Position numbers and translations under genes: made by a program | The notes under the pieces: model-generated | The model's input: only the letters and a program-made list of their open reading frames with translations | The model's database searches: none | Told to the model about the DNA's origin: nothing | Source: Manihot esculenta | Lineage: Eukaryota; Streptophyta; Magnoliopsida; Malpighiales; Euphorbiaceae | Direction: 5' to 3' | NCBI RefSeq assembly: GCF_001659605.2 | Contig: NC_035163.2 | Span: forward strand, 31,522,158-31,586,157 | DNA: 64,000 nucleotides | Part shown: positions 1 through 12,450 of the stretch, one piece after another | Numbering within the stretch: position 1 is the stretch's first letter | Layout of the letters: each line of letters starts with the position of its first letter

Positions 1-1390
1 TTGCAAATAAATTAAGTTGAATTTTGAATGGTATTATGTTAAAAAAAAGAAAGTCATGGATAATGCCCATTACTAGAGGCAGATCTTCAAAGGCATAATT
101 TGAATTGTGCCAAAACCTTCTAGATAAAATAAGGTGCTTGCAAGAATATTTAAGTGACAGGTTGGAGATTTGTTATCATGGGTTTTCTTTTTCTTCTGCT
201 GTTTCACCACTGTTTTATAGAGACATAAAATTATTTTTTGAGTTTTCATTTAATTTATGAATTTTAATTAAAAGGTTTATATTTAAATCTCGACAGTTTT
301 CGTCAGTGGAAAAATAAAATTATTTAATTGTTCTAAACTATATAGGAATCGTAAGATCCTCTTTAAACAAATCTCACGTTTGGTCTTTTCAATACGAAAT
401 TGGACAGCAACTATTGACAGCTCCTATTCAAAAGGTCATTAATGATTTAGGCAATGTGATTTCTCTTTGACACGAAGCCAAAGTATGATCCTATTTCAAG
501 CAGCTACAGCAATAGCTTTTAGGCCAAGATAAACTTCAAGGAATCATGCTCTTTTTATGTATATATATAAAACACCATAAATAGCTGAACCTTTAAGAAG
601 AAATTAACACGTGAAAAAAAAAAGAAATAATAATAAATAATGATAATCACGTGGAAGAATTTGGTTGCGGGGCACATCAACATGTGAACCCTATTCTAAA
701 ATATCAAAGACCCAACTTCTCCCACTTGCATGGAATCCAATAAGAAGAATATAGAAATTAACCTTTATTTTTATATTAAAAGACACAATTCTTTTCCTAG
801 TTTTATTTTCTATACATGACCTAACTTGGCTATCCACATAGAAAACTAGCTACCTCACATGGATTTCATTAATTAACAAGTCTCACTCTCTCTCTCTCTC
901 TATATATATATATTTATGCGACCATACACAAAGAAAATTAGGTAAACATATGAGATAATGTAATAATTTATAATTTTTTTCTACAATAAAACATTAATTA
1001 AGACAATTAATTGATAATTAGTGCTTATATTAGGTCAATTATCATGGTGTAAATAATTGTAATAGCTATAATATACTGTGATGTTAGGTTAGGTATTCAC
1101 TGATTGATATTTATATTATAATACAATAAATAATTAGGTTACTGTTTTTCCTCGTGTAAAAGAAAAGTTGCCCATATCTTAAAAATATCACTTTATCTTA
1201 TAGCCAATTATAACAGGTGCATTTAATATAAATCTGACTTAATTATATTAAATATTTTATCAAGAAAAAATATATAATTTTTTTACTAGTTTGTTCTTTG
1301 CCTGATAGAAAATAATTATAAGTATTCAGTTATATATGTTCAGTCAACCTGAAATTATTATATATATAAATTATATTCAATTTTTTCAGT
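1..1390. other. AT-rich intergenic DNA
   Basis: No coding region is supported here. The stretch is AT-rich and holds a (TC)n followed by (TA)n microsatellite near 885-912. I see no other structure. Confidence 0.7.
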
Positions 1391-1399
1391 TTTTTTTCT

Positions 1400-2380
1400 T
1401 CAATAATCGTCTTTCTTTTTGCTACCTCTATGTTGCTGTCCTGTGCTCTTTCTAAATAGGGGATAGTTTATCCTTCCTTCTACTTAGAGAATAGATTTTA
1501 CTTCCTTCCCACCCGTAAGTAGGATTTTGTGTATAAATAATTGATTTTTTTTTTATTGAATTACAAATCTGTAGGATTTTGTGTATAAATAATTGACTAT
1601 TTTTATTAGATTGCAGATCCATACTTTTTTATGGGAGGAATTTTTGAATCTATTTTGTTCTTTGTTTTTCTTTGTGCTTTGTGCTCTTATTGCATGTAAG
1701 TGATCCAATTCGTCCTCATAGATGCATTTGCATTTTCTCCAAGCGAGAAGAAAAGACTAAGATTTTAACGATGATTGTTTTTTCAAGACTCATGTTTTTT
1801 TCCTTTACTTTTTATCCTTCTTCGTCTGTGGTACTTTAAAGAGATAGATCTATTTATATTGATTGTGAAAAAGAGTTTTAAGTTTTCTACTTTTGCCGAC
1901 AATCTTGGGGATTTCTGCCCTTTCTAATTTGTTTATTAGAAGGTTGATTTAAGGCTTAGAGTGTCGAGGAGCCCTTCTCAGTGGACCCTTCACAGTTTGG
2001 ATGAAGTTCTAGCTACATTTCGGTTCTACTCTTAGGTTCTTTAGTCCTTCGACAGGTGAGGAAGCCGCTTCTTGGATTGTATGAGCTTTAGCTTGTCTCC
2101 TCCTCTATTTGGTGGCAACCATCTTAACTCTTTCTTTGACGTTTAGCCTTAAAGTGAGAAAATTATTTTACGTTTAGCCTCAAAGTGAGAAAATTATTTT
2201 GCCCTCTCCTATAGTTAAGGTTTCAGGTTTCAGGTTTCTTTGGATTTATGAACTTAGTTTTGAGCTTGCGTTTGGACTTTTTATTAGGTTTGTACCTTAA
2301 AACTTCTGTTTTGTAACTGGATGTTTATATTTTGAGCTCTCAAAATCTCTTGTTGAATATCATTCTTTATAAAAAAAAAA
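1400..2380 (+). repeat. Retroposon-like (LINE 3' end type) fragment with A tail
   Basis: The stretch from about 2040 to 2368 resembles 31070-31380 (same order of short matching blocks, roughly two thirds identical by eye). Both copies end in an A-rich tail, which suggests the 3' end of a non-LTR retroposon. The part 1400-2040 is probably the same element but has no second copy here for comparison. It contains two local duplications: a block of about 24 bases repeated near 1522 and 1571, and a block of about 31 bases repeated head to tail at about 2140-2200. No open frame survives. Boundaries and target-site duplications were not found. Confidence 0.45.
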
Positions 2381-2389
2381 AAGAAAAAT

Positions 2390-4050
2390 AAATTTGGATT
2401 GATCGTATATAATTTCCAAAGTGATATTGCATGGCATTGACTTCTAAAAGAAAAACAATGGGACTCTCAATTTACACCCAAGTCTATTTGTTAAGGCAAT
2501 TTGAATCATTTGGCACTGACTCATTAGTGATGAGTAATGCGCCTACTAATTAATGATTCTTGAATCTTTCTATTGGGCTCAACTGTGTAAAGCAAAAAGT
2601 TCAATTAAGAATCCAAACTCGATCTGTTAAGCAAGATTCTCATGCCAAACCAGCTGGGCTTCTAATCTTTATAATTAGAGATCCATATATGTCGACTTGT
2701 TAGCTTTGATAAAATAAAAAAAACAAACAAAAAAGACTTTTTAGGATAAAAAAGCACATTTAAATATTATTAAAAAATTATTTTAATTATTTTAGGTTTT
2801 TGTTATTTTAAATATTTTATAGCTAATATATTTAAGATCATATTTATTTACCATTATAACGAGTAAATAATTTATTTTAATTAAAATTAAGCCATGTAGA
2901 TTAATTTATTTACAAATTTATCTTTCTCTTTATTTTTAAAAAATAATTTATATTTAAAAATATTTTGCAGTAAAAAATATTGTTTAATAAAATAATTTAT
3001 TTTTTATTGTTTAATTTTAATAAAAAAATATATTAATAAATTTATCTATAAAATTTTAATAAAATATTTAAAATGTGTAAAATATTTGTTTCCCTTTTTA
3101 AGAGATGAAATTATTTTTTTAAAAGAATTTATTTTCTTTAAATAGAAAAAAATATTTTCATAAAATAAAACGGAGCGTTAACGTGAGATTATTTTATTAT
3201 AATGATTCTTTGATTTTTATCGCCACCAACTCACCTCCCCGTCGCCATGCTTAGCATCAAAGATACAGGATTTGGTTTTATTTGTTTAATGGTGCATTCT
3301 CCAATACTGTTCACAACGCTCAAAACTCCCCTCGCCTTGTTTCTCTTTTTTTAATTATTTTTTTAAAGTTTAAACCAATTGCTGTTTAAATTTTAAATAA
3401 TAATTTAACTTTATTCACATAAGACGAACCTATAAAAAAATTATTTTAAATTTTAAAAATACTAAATCTCTATCATTTAATTTCATTTACTAAAAAAATA
3501 AAAAAAAAAGTCTGTTTTTTATTTTTGACGTGATATATGTATAGCGGTATTGGTATATTAGTTGGATGGTATTCCATCGGTCAATGGAATGAAATTGAAG
3601 GCTGTCCAAATTTTTTGTTTAAATTTGAGGTGTGTTATTGGATTGGATTTTAGTTCTATTAGTTTGGGAGTATATACTTAATTTCTTTATTTTCACAAAT
3701 ATTTTGAGTTTTGTCCGCTGAACATTTAATGCAATTCTACAATTGCATAATAAAAAAACTCATCTATTTGAATAACATCTCAATGTTTTTAAGAGTTTTT
3801 TTTATCATTTATTCAAAATAAATCAAAGTATAAAAATAATTATTAAATTAACAAATTTAACTATTTCTAATATTTAATTATTAAATTTAAAATTATAAAA
3901 ATACTGAAAATATATTATTTAAATTAATAATACACTTGCTTATCCAAATGGTTGATTAGCTTCAACCTTCAAGTGATGTGGCATTGGCACGCAGTTTAAC
4001 GTACCTTCACGATTCTTTCTTCTTCGTTATTCCGGTGATCCACTACCACG
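2390..4050. other. AT-rich intergenic DNA upstream of BCE2
   Basis: Very AT-rich, with long A and T runs between about 2740 and 3170 and again at 3340-3500. The last 90 bases are more GC-rich and pyrimidine-rich, as expected for the 5' UTR and promoter-proximal region of the gene starting at 4051. No TATA box stands out. Confidence 0.5.
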
Positions 4051-7000
4051 ATGATCGCTCGGAGGATTTCGCTCAAACAGCGGCTTTCCACCTCCGCCAC
4101 GCGCTTTCTATTTCCCTCTACTCACAAAGCTTCGTCTCCGTTGTCGCCTTCTCTGGTCACGGAGCTCGGACATCCATCTCTAGGTGTTTTTTTCCTGCGG
4201 CGCTTCTGTAGCAACGCTTCGGAATCGTTTCAATCGATTACTAACTCTATTGACGTGAACCTCTGCTTCTTCTTTTGCAAATCAAGCTCAGTTTTTTGCT
4301 TTGAATATTTGTTTTTGTTTATATGAATAGATTATCAAATTTATCTTTGGAATGTTGATTTTTTTTTTTTTTGGGTTTTCACCGGAATTTTTCCAGAGTA
4401 GAATTCGATGTAAGGTGAATAAATGTTGCTTTTCGACTCATGCTTTGGCGGATCTTCCAGTGGGCGGGATAGTTGATGTGCCTTTAGCTCAAACTGGTGA
4501 AGGCATCGCTGAATGCGAACTTCTCAAATGGTTCGTGCGTCAGGCGAGTGATTTATGCTTTCTCTATCTCTCTCTTTTCATGTTATTTTCACTAATTAAA
4601 TGTTTGTTTAGTGATTGGTTGAAATTGTCCACTTCAAGTTTGGCCGTCTTCACAAATTGGGATATTTGCTTTAAAAACAAATGTTTATGTGGATTAATGA
4701 AATTTCAGTGTCTTCCAAGTTGTTCATGAAACTTGAAGTGAATTTCTGTTACACAATCTGTATGCGCTCAATTATGTCCCATAAACAACGGGAACGAATG
4801 TTGATACCGTGCTTTTTGCAGGGGGATGAAGTTGAGGAATTTCAACCATTATGCGAGGTTCAGAGTGACAAAGCAACTATTGAAATAACAAGTCGTTACA
4901 AGGGGAAAGTAGCTCAAATTCTCTCTGTTCCTGGAGATGTTGTAAAGGTGAGAATCTAAATTTGAAACTTATGCATGTTAGACTTCACCTCTTTCATTTA
5001 CATGTCTGATGTTGGAAATGTGGCTTTTGGCTGTGAGAAAGACTGGTTAGTTCTATATGTGGGATTAGCAACATTCCAACAAGTGGGAGACGTGATTTAG
5101 GATTTTTTTTTTCTTTTTGAATTTAATCTAAACCAGTCAAACCAGATGAATTTAGGAAATATAGGTTTGAGAGCTGAAGCCTCCTTTCTAATAAAGGGAA
5201 ATGGGTTTTTTGAAAAAGTTATTCAACATTTACCCAAAATTATTGCGGCAAATAAAAAAAAAGTTTGCCATTCACTTTAAAATTTTGCAACTCCTGAAAA
5301 ATGTAGCATGCTTTCGTTAACTATTAGACAATGAAAATAATATAGGGTGTAAGAAAGTTGAAATAGGTTGGAATTGGAAAGGGAAGAAGATCAATATACT
5401 TTTGGTTAATATATATGCTGTCTGAATAAAAGTCAATATTACTGTAGGTTGGAGAAACTCTTCTAAAAATCATTGTTGAGGAATGTCAAGCTCCCATACA
5501 GATGCATGATGGTTCTGAAGATAAAAAGTCAGTTGATCCCAAGCTGGAAAAAATTCATATTGGTGGAGTTCTCTCCACACCAGCTGTGCGGAACCTTGCA
5601 AAGCAGTATAATATAAATTTAAATGATGTCCATGGAACTGGGAAAGATGGAAGGATATTAAAGGAAGATGTACTTAAATATGGCATTCAGAAGGGAGTAA
5701 TTGAAGAATCACCTGGAACTGTGAGAGCTGATTCTGGGAACCAGTTTCTGGGGGAAAAAGAGAAATACTCAGATGCATCAGCTGAAATAAGACCACTTCA
5801 TGAGGACAAGATAGTTCCACTAAGGTAATATTAGATACAAACATAATCTTGGATGCCATGAAATTATCATTTAGGTGGACCTCTAGACTGCGTTTATGAA
5901 CAATAGTATGATACCCAGTTCTATGCATCTAATTTTGTTAATGCCTATGGAGATAGCATGGTGGAGTTCCCCCAGATCCTAAATCTTTAGTCATAAAATC
6001 TCAAACTTCATTATAGAATTACTAACTAATATTGTAAATCCTTAGCCCTTTTGGTGCATAAGTCCAAATATATATATATATATATTTTGCCAATAAGAAG
6101 TCCATATATTTTAATGTCCCTCTTACTAAAAGCCTAATAACTTCATCATACAATGCATTTTTTTTATGAAGTCAAAAGCGTTTATAAAACAGTCCCCCTT
6201 CCCATTTGTTCTTGTATGATTTATGATAATAATTTTGTTATCTTTTCATTCAGCAATTTTTTTTTATTAATTTTGAGTATAATGCATTCTCGTAGAATAG
6301 ACTTGCTAATATCCTAACCTTTTTAAAGTTAACAAGTTAAATTTGTTATATTCTTTCAGGGGTTTCCAACGGACCATGGTGAAGACAATGTCCATGGCTG
6401 CAAGAGTTCCACATTTTCATTATGTAGAAGAGATTAATTGCAACACACTAGTGGAGCTTAAAGCATCTTTCCAGAATAATAATCCTGATCCAGGCGTCAA
6501 GCACACTTTCCTTCCATTATTGATAAAGTCACTTTCAATGGCCCTCAACAAATATCCGTGGCTGAATAGTTCCTTCAATGAGGAAACAGTAGAGGTGATC
6601 CTAAAAGGTTTGTTGATTTTATTCTGCCAAGTAGTTGCTAGTACATAGTTTATAGGCTATGTTGTGCTTCTAATGAATAATCTTTATTAAATGATAAAAA
6701 GCAACCCATAAGTTTTAGAATAGGTGTGCAACATACCAGCATTATAATTCTGGTTTCTAAAGCACGTAGCATCAAGTAACTAGAACTTGGAATTGTGGAG
6801 ATTTACACAAGATCTCTGGAGGTCTAGTCTATCTGGAAATTGGCGTTGCAGTCAACAAAGCGTTTGAAATGTCCATAGACAGGAGCATTTCGTGCTATAG
6901 AGATTATAACAATGCACAATCTGGATTACTTGTAAAAACGTTGGATATTTCCATGAATAAAGATACATATCTGGAATCTTCTCATTTGAGTTTCTTGCTA

Positions 7001-8241
7001 CACGTTATATGGGCAGATGGATGCTTATATGTGTTATATATATATGTGTGTGTGTGTGTGTGTTTCCAATAAATGGAAGTTTTAGTAATTTGATGTCAAA
7101 TGTTGATAACAATTTACAGACTTGTATGTTGGTGTCACTTGTATCATGTTTAATAAATCTTTAATCAATGCTATTATTCCTCCTTTCTCCTGTCTTCTTC
7201 CTAACAGGAGTTATTATTGAATATTATAGGTTCCCACAATATAGGAATTGCCATGGCTACTCCACATGGTCTGGTTGTGCCCAACATAAAAGATGTTCAG
7301 TCTCTTTCCATCTTGGAGGTAAGTTAAGCGTCACTTTTCATCTGTGTTATATGCCAAAACTATTTATGAGTTATTTAAGTACAACAGAATAGATATTCTG
7401 GAGTTTGGAATTGGTCCTTGCACATTGTCAAGAAAAAGCATAAATTGAAATATCATGGAATATGATCTTTTCACTTACAATTGTTGCCTAAAGCCAATGC
7501 ATATGAAATGCTCTATTTGACCATCATTTTTCAGAATGCAACAACATAAATAGTGCAAATGTAGTTTGAAACTAGTTTGGAAGTTGCAACTTATAATGTG
7601 TTAGACCGTAAGCGAGCACAAGGATGACGAGATGGCTAATCATTTGATGAGTCTTAGTTAATTTTTTATGCATACTTTTGAGGTTACTTCGCATAAGTAC
7701 TACATTATTTTATTTCCGCATCTACTGACGTTCAAGAAAAATGTGCATTTGTATATTTAGATAACGAAGGAATTGGCAAGGTTACAACAATTGGCATCAG
7801 AAAATAAGCTTAACCCTGAGGATATAACTGGTGGAACAATAACTCTAAGCAATGTCGGAGCAATTGGTGGGAAGTTTGGTGCCCCTATCCTCAACTTGCC
7901 TGAAGTTGCCATTATTGCCATTGGTCGAATTCAGAAGGTTCCACAGTTTGCAGATGATGGGAATGTATATCCTGCATCAATCATGACTGTAAGTTACACA
8001 TCTTTCTTATTTTCAGTTGCATTTTATGTGTCTTGATATATAGATCATACTGTGTTCATCACCGAATGAGCTTATAGTTAATTTGGATGACGCGCCCGTG
8101 TCTAACACGGTATTTAACTTTCTGCAGGTAAATGTTGGTGCAGACCATAGAGTTTTGGATGGCGCAACAGTTGCAAAATTTTGCACTGAGTGGAAACAAT
8201 TGATTGAAAAACCAGAATTACTGATGTTGTATTTGAGATGA
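4051..8241 (+). CDS. BCE2: Lipoamide acyltransferase (E2) of branched-chain 2-oxoacid dehydrogenase
   Basis: E2 core of the mitochondrial complex that oxidises the 2-oxoacids of leucine, isoleucine and valine to acyl-CoAs. Eight exons join in frame into about 510 residues: 4051-4254, 4397-4543, 4822-4947, 5448-5824, 6360-6607, 7230-7318, 7761-7988, 8128-8241. The first about 70 residues are rich in Arg and Ser with almost no acidic residues, like a mitochondrial presequence. A lipoyl domain follows with the lipoyl-lysine motif SDKA (Lys about 134), then a peripheral subunit-binding domain (about 201-238, [11 protein letters not shown]), then the acyltransferase domain ending in DHRVLDG (His about 480, Asp about 484). 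Length and motif order agree with plant BCE2 (Arabidopsis protein about 483 residues). Intron 2 begins with GC rather than GT. The start is the first ATG of the frame that carries the presequence. Confidence 0.95.
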
Positions 8242-9211
8242 TAGGTTTTCATTTCACAGCCTCCTCTTTACTGTACAGTTATTCAAAGCGAAGCAGATGA
8301 GAGAACCATTTTGTTGGGAAACTTCTATCAAGTGCCAAATTGCCAATAAGATTTAAAATAATGAATAGCAAAAATACTTGGGACGGGTTAAAATGTAATA
8401 ATATATAAATATGGCATGTGCAATGTTTCCTACATTATTTATTCCTTGTGCTCCTTTAGTTTGTAACAATTTTATTTCAAACTTGAATTAATAATTGTAA
8501 GTTTTCATTTGTGCATTCGCTTTATCCTCGGTGAATTCATGAAATGGCATTTTAGGATTGAGGATATGTTTGGTGTTGACTATGCTTTTTTTTTTTTTTT
8601 TTTTTTCAAGTTCAAAACAAATTGTATAGTTGGAATTGTTTTTATTCAATTTTTTTTATATATTTTAAAACCGGAAAACAAATTGTTGCAAGCCATAAAA
8701 ACTAAATCTTTTAGTTTCATGACATACTTTAACAACAAAAAAAAAATCTATTACATTGGATAAGATGGTCTAAAAATAATATGATTACCAGACAACCCTT
8801 TTAATATATGAGTCAGAAATTTTTAATTGAATTTCTTGAGAAGTTTTAGAAAATATGAATTAAAAGCCTTTTCATTTGAATTCTTTTCACAAATATAAAA
8901 ATAAAAAAAAATGAGGCACTCTATATTAAATGAGAATGGATTTACTAATTATTAGATCAACTATTTTTACGTATAAATTTATATACAATTTATTCAAAAT
9001 TTAATTAATTTGATATAAATCTTAATGTAAATATTTGATTACTTATTATTAAATTTCTTTCATGTAAAATTCAGCTTAAATTCCAGCTAGTCGGTTCCTT
9101 TTTTTCAATAACTGATTTATTTGGAAAGAATGAAAATTAGTGCTTCATAATGTAAAGTCAAAGCCTCAAAGGAACTAACCCGCATTTCGAAGAACGAAAG
9201 AAGGAACAGAA
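8242..9211. other. Intergenic: BCE2 3' UTR and FAHD1-like promoter
   Basis: The first about 250 bases are probably the BCE2 3' UTR. The rest is AT-rich, with a 22-base T run near 8585. No gene is supported. Confidence 0.55.
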
Positions 9212-11191
9212 ATGGCGACGGCATCATCAGGCATCCAAAAGCTCCTGCAAGTTGGGACAAAGATTGTCGCCGTTGGCCGTAACTACGCCGCTCACGCCAA
9301 AGAACTTGGCAACGCTGTTCCTAAGGTGATGATTGGTTCTATATATTCTTGTTCAGATCTTAATAATCAATTCAAATTGCAATTTTCAAACTTGAGCCAT
9401 CTTCAGGAGCCGGTTTTGTTTCTCAAACCCACGTCGTCTTACTTGGAGAATGGAGGGAATATCGAGATTCCCCATCCCTTGGAGTCGCTGGATCATGAAG
9501 TGGAGCTCGCCGTCGTGATCAACAAGAAAGCTCGCGATGTGCCCCAGACCATCGCCATGGATTACGTTGGAGGTACTTGCTGTTACTGGTGATTGATTAT
9601 TGACAAGAGGAAGCTGTTTTTATTTTTTCCTTTTCTTTTCATATGAGAAAATTGATGAGACTGCAGTAGACATAACTGGTCGATTTTGGATTTTAGGTTA
9701 TGCTCTTGCCTTGGATATGACTGCTAGGGAAATCCAAGCTTCTGCCAAGGTAAAATTTCTATCCTCTGTCTATAAGCTAATTGGTGTAGGACTTGTTAGT
9801 TTCGAGATATGGGATCATTTTAAGGAGTAAACATTATGACATTCTTTGCTAGATCAATTTATTTGAATGATTTGGGGTTGTACGCGTCATCATCATCTTG
9901 AAGTCGAGTATTATGTCAAACATTTGTAAAAAAGTCATTTGTCTTTTCTTTGTGTTAATTATTTTTAGTTTGCACTTGATGAAATTTATTTTCTAATAAT
10001 AATAATAATGCGACATCTCTCTCTCTCTCTCTCTATTGGTTATTTTATGCGAGTATTTCAGAATTTTGCATGCAATGGATACTTCTTTCTTTCTGATTAA
10101 TGCCTTTTCATTTTAATATTTTTCAGTCTGCAGGACTTCCATGGTCTGTGGCTAAAGGGCAGGATACATTCACACCTATTAGTTCTGTTGTAAGAAACGA
10201 ACTGAGATTCCTTTTTATTAATCTCTATTGTTAAAGCATGCCAACAGCAAACGAATTTTGAAAAAAATAATAACTAGAATAGTTTTGGAATTCCAAGGCT
10301 TATTTCCAACACTAACTGAATTTGGGATTGCGATGGGTGGTGACTGAGTCATGCAAGATAACCTTCAGGCATATTCACTTCTGCTTTTCTTTTCTCGTCT
10401 TTTGTAGTTTTGAGTTTTGCGCTTAACAATCATATCTGATTTTGATAAAGGATCGTATCTAAGATTTATCTTGTTCTTTATTTGTATGTGCTATCATTCA
10501 CGGTATTGTTTATCATGCTCCAAATTTTGATTCTGCAAACATTTGTTGCAGCTTCCCAAGTCAGCTGTGCCTGACCCTGACAACTTGGAACTGTGGTTAA
10601 AGGTGTCAAAATCATCTCTTTCTGTACTTAATTCTTTGCATTTTCATTTTGAATGGGATTTTCAAATTGATGAGGTTGAATGGATATCTTCTTCCATAGG
10701 TAGATGGAGATATAAGACAGAAAGGTTCCACCAAAGATATGATTTTTAAGATTCCTTATCTCATTAGTCACATAAGTTCAATCATGACACTCTTTGAAGG
10801 AGATGTTATATTGACAGGTACCATGCTGAACTCTCCTGATTCATTTTTTAGTTTTTGATATTTAATGACCATTTATGGTCATATATAGCTTTCTTTACTT
10901 TGATGTTGGATAATAGCAGTGGAATCCTCTTTCGCATTGAAATTTACTTGCACTTAGCAAGCTTTTCGATGGAAGTTATTTGCCTGTTCTGAGTAGTTAA
11001 TTGTTAATCGTAGACACTTGTGAATTGAGATAGGTAAATGTCATGTTTTTGTTGGCTTGAAATCCTTTTGCACAGGCACTCCACAAGGTGTTGGCCCCGT
11101 GAAAGTAGGTCAAAAGATAACTGCTGGGATCACAGATCTTATTGATGTTCACTTTAATGTCGAAAACCGCAGAAGGCCAGGAAGTTATTAA
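9212..11191 (+). CDS. FAHD1: Fumarylacetoacetate hydrolase domain protein (FAHD1-like acylpyruvase)
   Basis: FAHD1 proteins are small metal-dependent enzymes of the FAH fold that cleave acylpyruvates and decarboxylate oxaloacetate, usually in mitochondria. Seven exons join in frame into about 226 residues, the usual FAHD1 length: 9212-9325, 9407-9572, 9697-9749, 10127-10189, 10552-10602, 10700-10817, 11076-11191. Visible signatures are the N-terminal VGRNYAAHAKEL, the metal ligands in DHEVELAVVI (Glu about 69 and 71) and ALDMTARE (Asp about 100), GLPWSVAKGQDTF, and the C-terminal GDVILTGTPQGVGP. All are intact, so activity is plausible. I see no clear presequence; the N-terminus is short (MATASSG). 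Substrate in plants is inferred from the family. Confidence 0.93.
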
Positions 11192-11529
11192 GCAAGGGGA
11201 TTTTTCTTTCAATTTCTGACTTCAGTATAATGGCCTTGCTTTCCAGAGTCACCCAAGCTGTGATACATAAGCGATGAACTATGTATTTTATAATGAAATT
11301 GGATTTCTAGCATAGAAGCATGGAGCTTGGTGTTGACAAACCTTTTGGAATGAAGTAATAATGATTTTATGAACACAGTTACGGCCTTGACATATGTTTA
11401 CCGACTACAAAGAGGCTTTACAGGAGAAGCACACTTAAAAATTAATTTCACACCACAGGAAAATGCAAAATCAAGCTCTCCAACATATACACGCTCTGAC
11501 ATAGACGACACTAGATGGCAAATAAGAAC
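11192..11529. other. 3' UTR and downstream flank of FAHD1-like gene
   Basis: No further gene. The first about 160 bases are probably the 3' UTR, with an AATGAAATT-type signal near 11290. The open frame at 11369-11677 on the plus strand looks like an antisense shadow of the pseudogene that follows. Confidence 0.5.
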
Positions 11530-12450
11530 TTCTGAAAGAAATAATGTGTCTAGTGATCTTCTCAGGCTTCTCCTAGTCCTGGTTGAGGTAGCGGGCAACT
11601 CCTTCCAGTACAACTACTTGCAACAATGGAACATCTCCCGTGTACCCGCCCTTCTCTATATGATCCTTGTCACCTAAGAATTGTAGCTAGGGTCCTGAAC
11701 TCCAACGACAAACCTAACAGGTATTTTTATTTGAGCCCCTGTCCACGGTGCGGAAAAAATTGAGAAGAAAAGGCAAGAGGTAAAACTGGAGAAGAATCAA
11801 GGCAGAAACTAAAGTAGAGGATCACTTTCAAATTGTCTACTCTTTAGATGCCTGTTTGTGCAAACAAATTAGCAATTCTATAATTCTAAATGCCCAATTT
11901 TTCACCTCTAGAATCTTGATTTTATAGTAACTTCAAACAGTAGATGAACACTAGCAATCCATGCAAACTTCAAGTACTTCATAAAAGGTTCAACAGCAAT
12001 GCAGAAAACCCATCAACAAAAAACCTGAACTCCGCAGATGTAGTAATCATCACTATAAAATCCTCTAATCACGTCAATTTCAACGTGGGGTTTTTAGGAT
12101 AAAACCTCATTCTCAGGTTGAACAAAACTGTCTGGTCTAAACAGACACAAGAACCACGCCAGGTAAGCTCCCTAGTCATGACCCACAACGAAAACCTTCT
12201 CCTGCAGGGTACCACAGAGTCCAAGAGTCCGATGAGATTACCGACGATTGGAATACGGTGTAGCTCCGCGGAACAGCTTGTGCATCAGCGTCTCTGAAGC
12301 CTCTCAAATTCCAGCGCCACAGCTCTGTGGCCCAGAGTAGGCGTAGACAGGAGTACCAGAGCTCAGGGAATCCGTGAATGAAGAGAATAATGAGCCGTTC
12401 ACTGGATTTATGCTATGGACATTGATATATCTGTGTTCCATAGCTTCCAT
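11530..12450 (-). pseudogene. Decayed soluble epoxide hydrolase (alpha/beta hydrolase) pseudogene
   Basis: Reading the minus strand from 12450 gives MEAMEHRYINV, like the start of plant soluble epoxide hydrolases. Scraps follow in several frames: IHGFPELWYS (the oxyanion-hole HGFP motif) near 12340-12385, NLRGF.DADA near 12285, LIGLLDS near 12220, VVGHD-like sequence disrupted near 12180, and LCLFRPD near 12135. After an apparent intron come APWTGAQIK near 11735, VGVQDPSYNS near 11700, and a C-terminal block DKDHIEKGGYTGDVPLL...GVARYLNQ, then EKPEKITRHI, near 11545-11665. Motif order matches the family. Stops follow YNS and NLNQD-type blocks, several frame changes occur, and most of the cap domain is missing. 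It is not functional as read. It lies tail-to-tail with the FAHD1-like gene. Confidence 0.85.

Noticed and set aside
6869..7072. 67-residue frame ending in a (TG)n run
   Set aside because: Lies in a BCE2 intron and ends in a microsatellite.
11369..11677. 102-residue plus-strand frame
   Set aside because: Antisense to the epoxide hydrolase pseudogene, whose motifs are clear on the minus strand.
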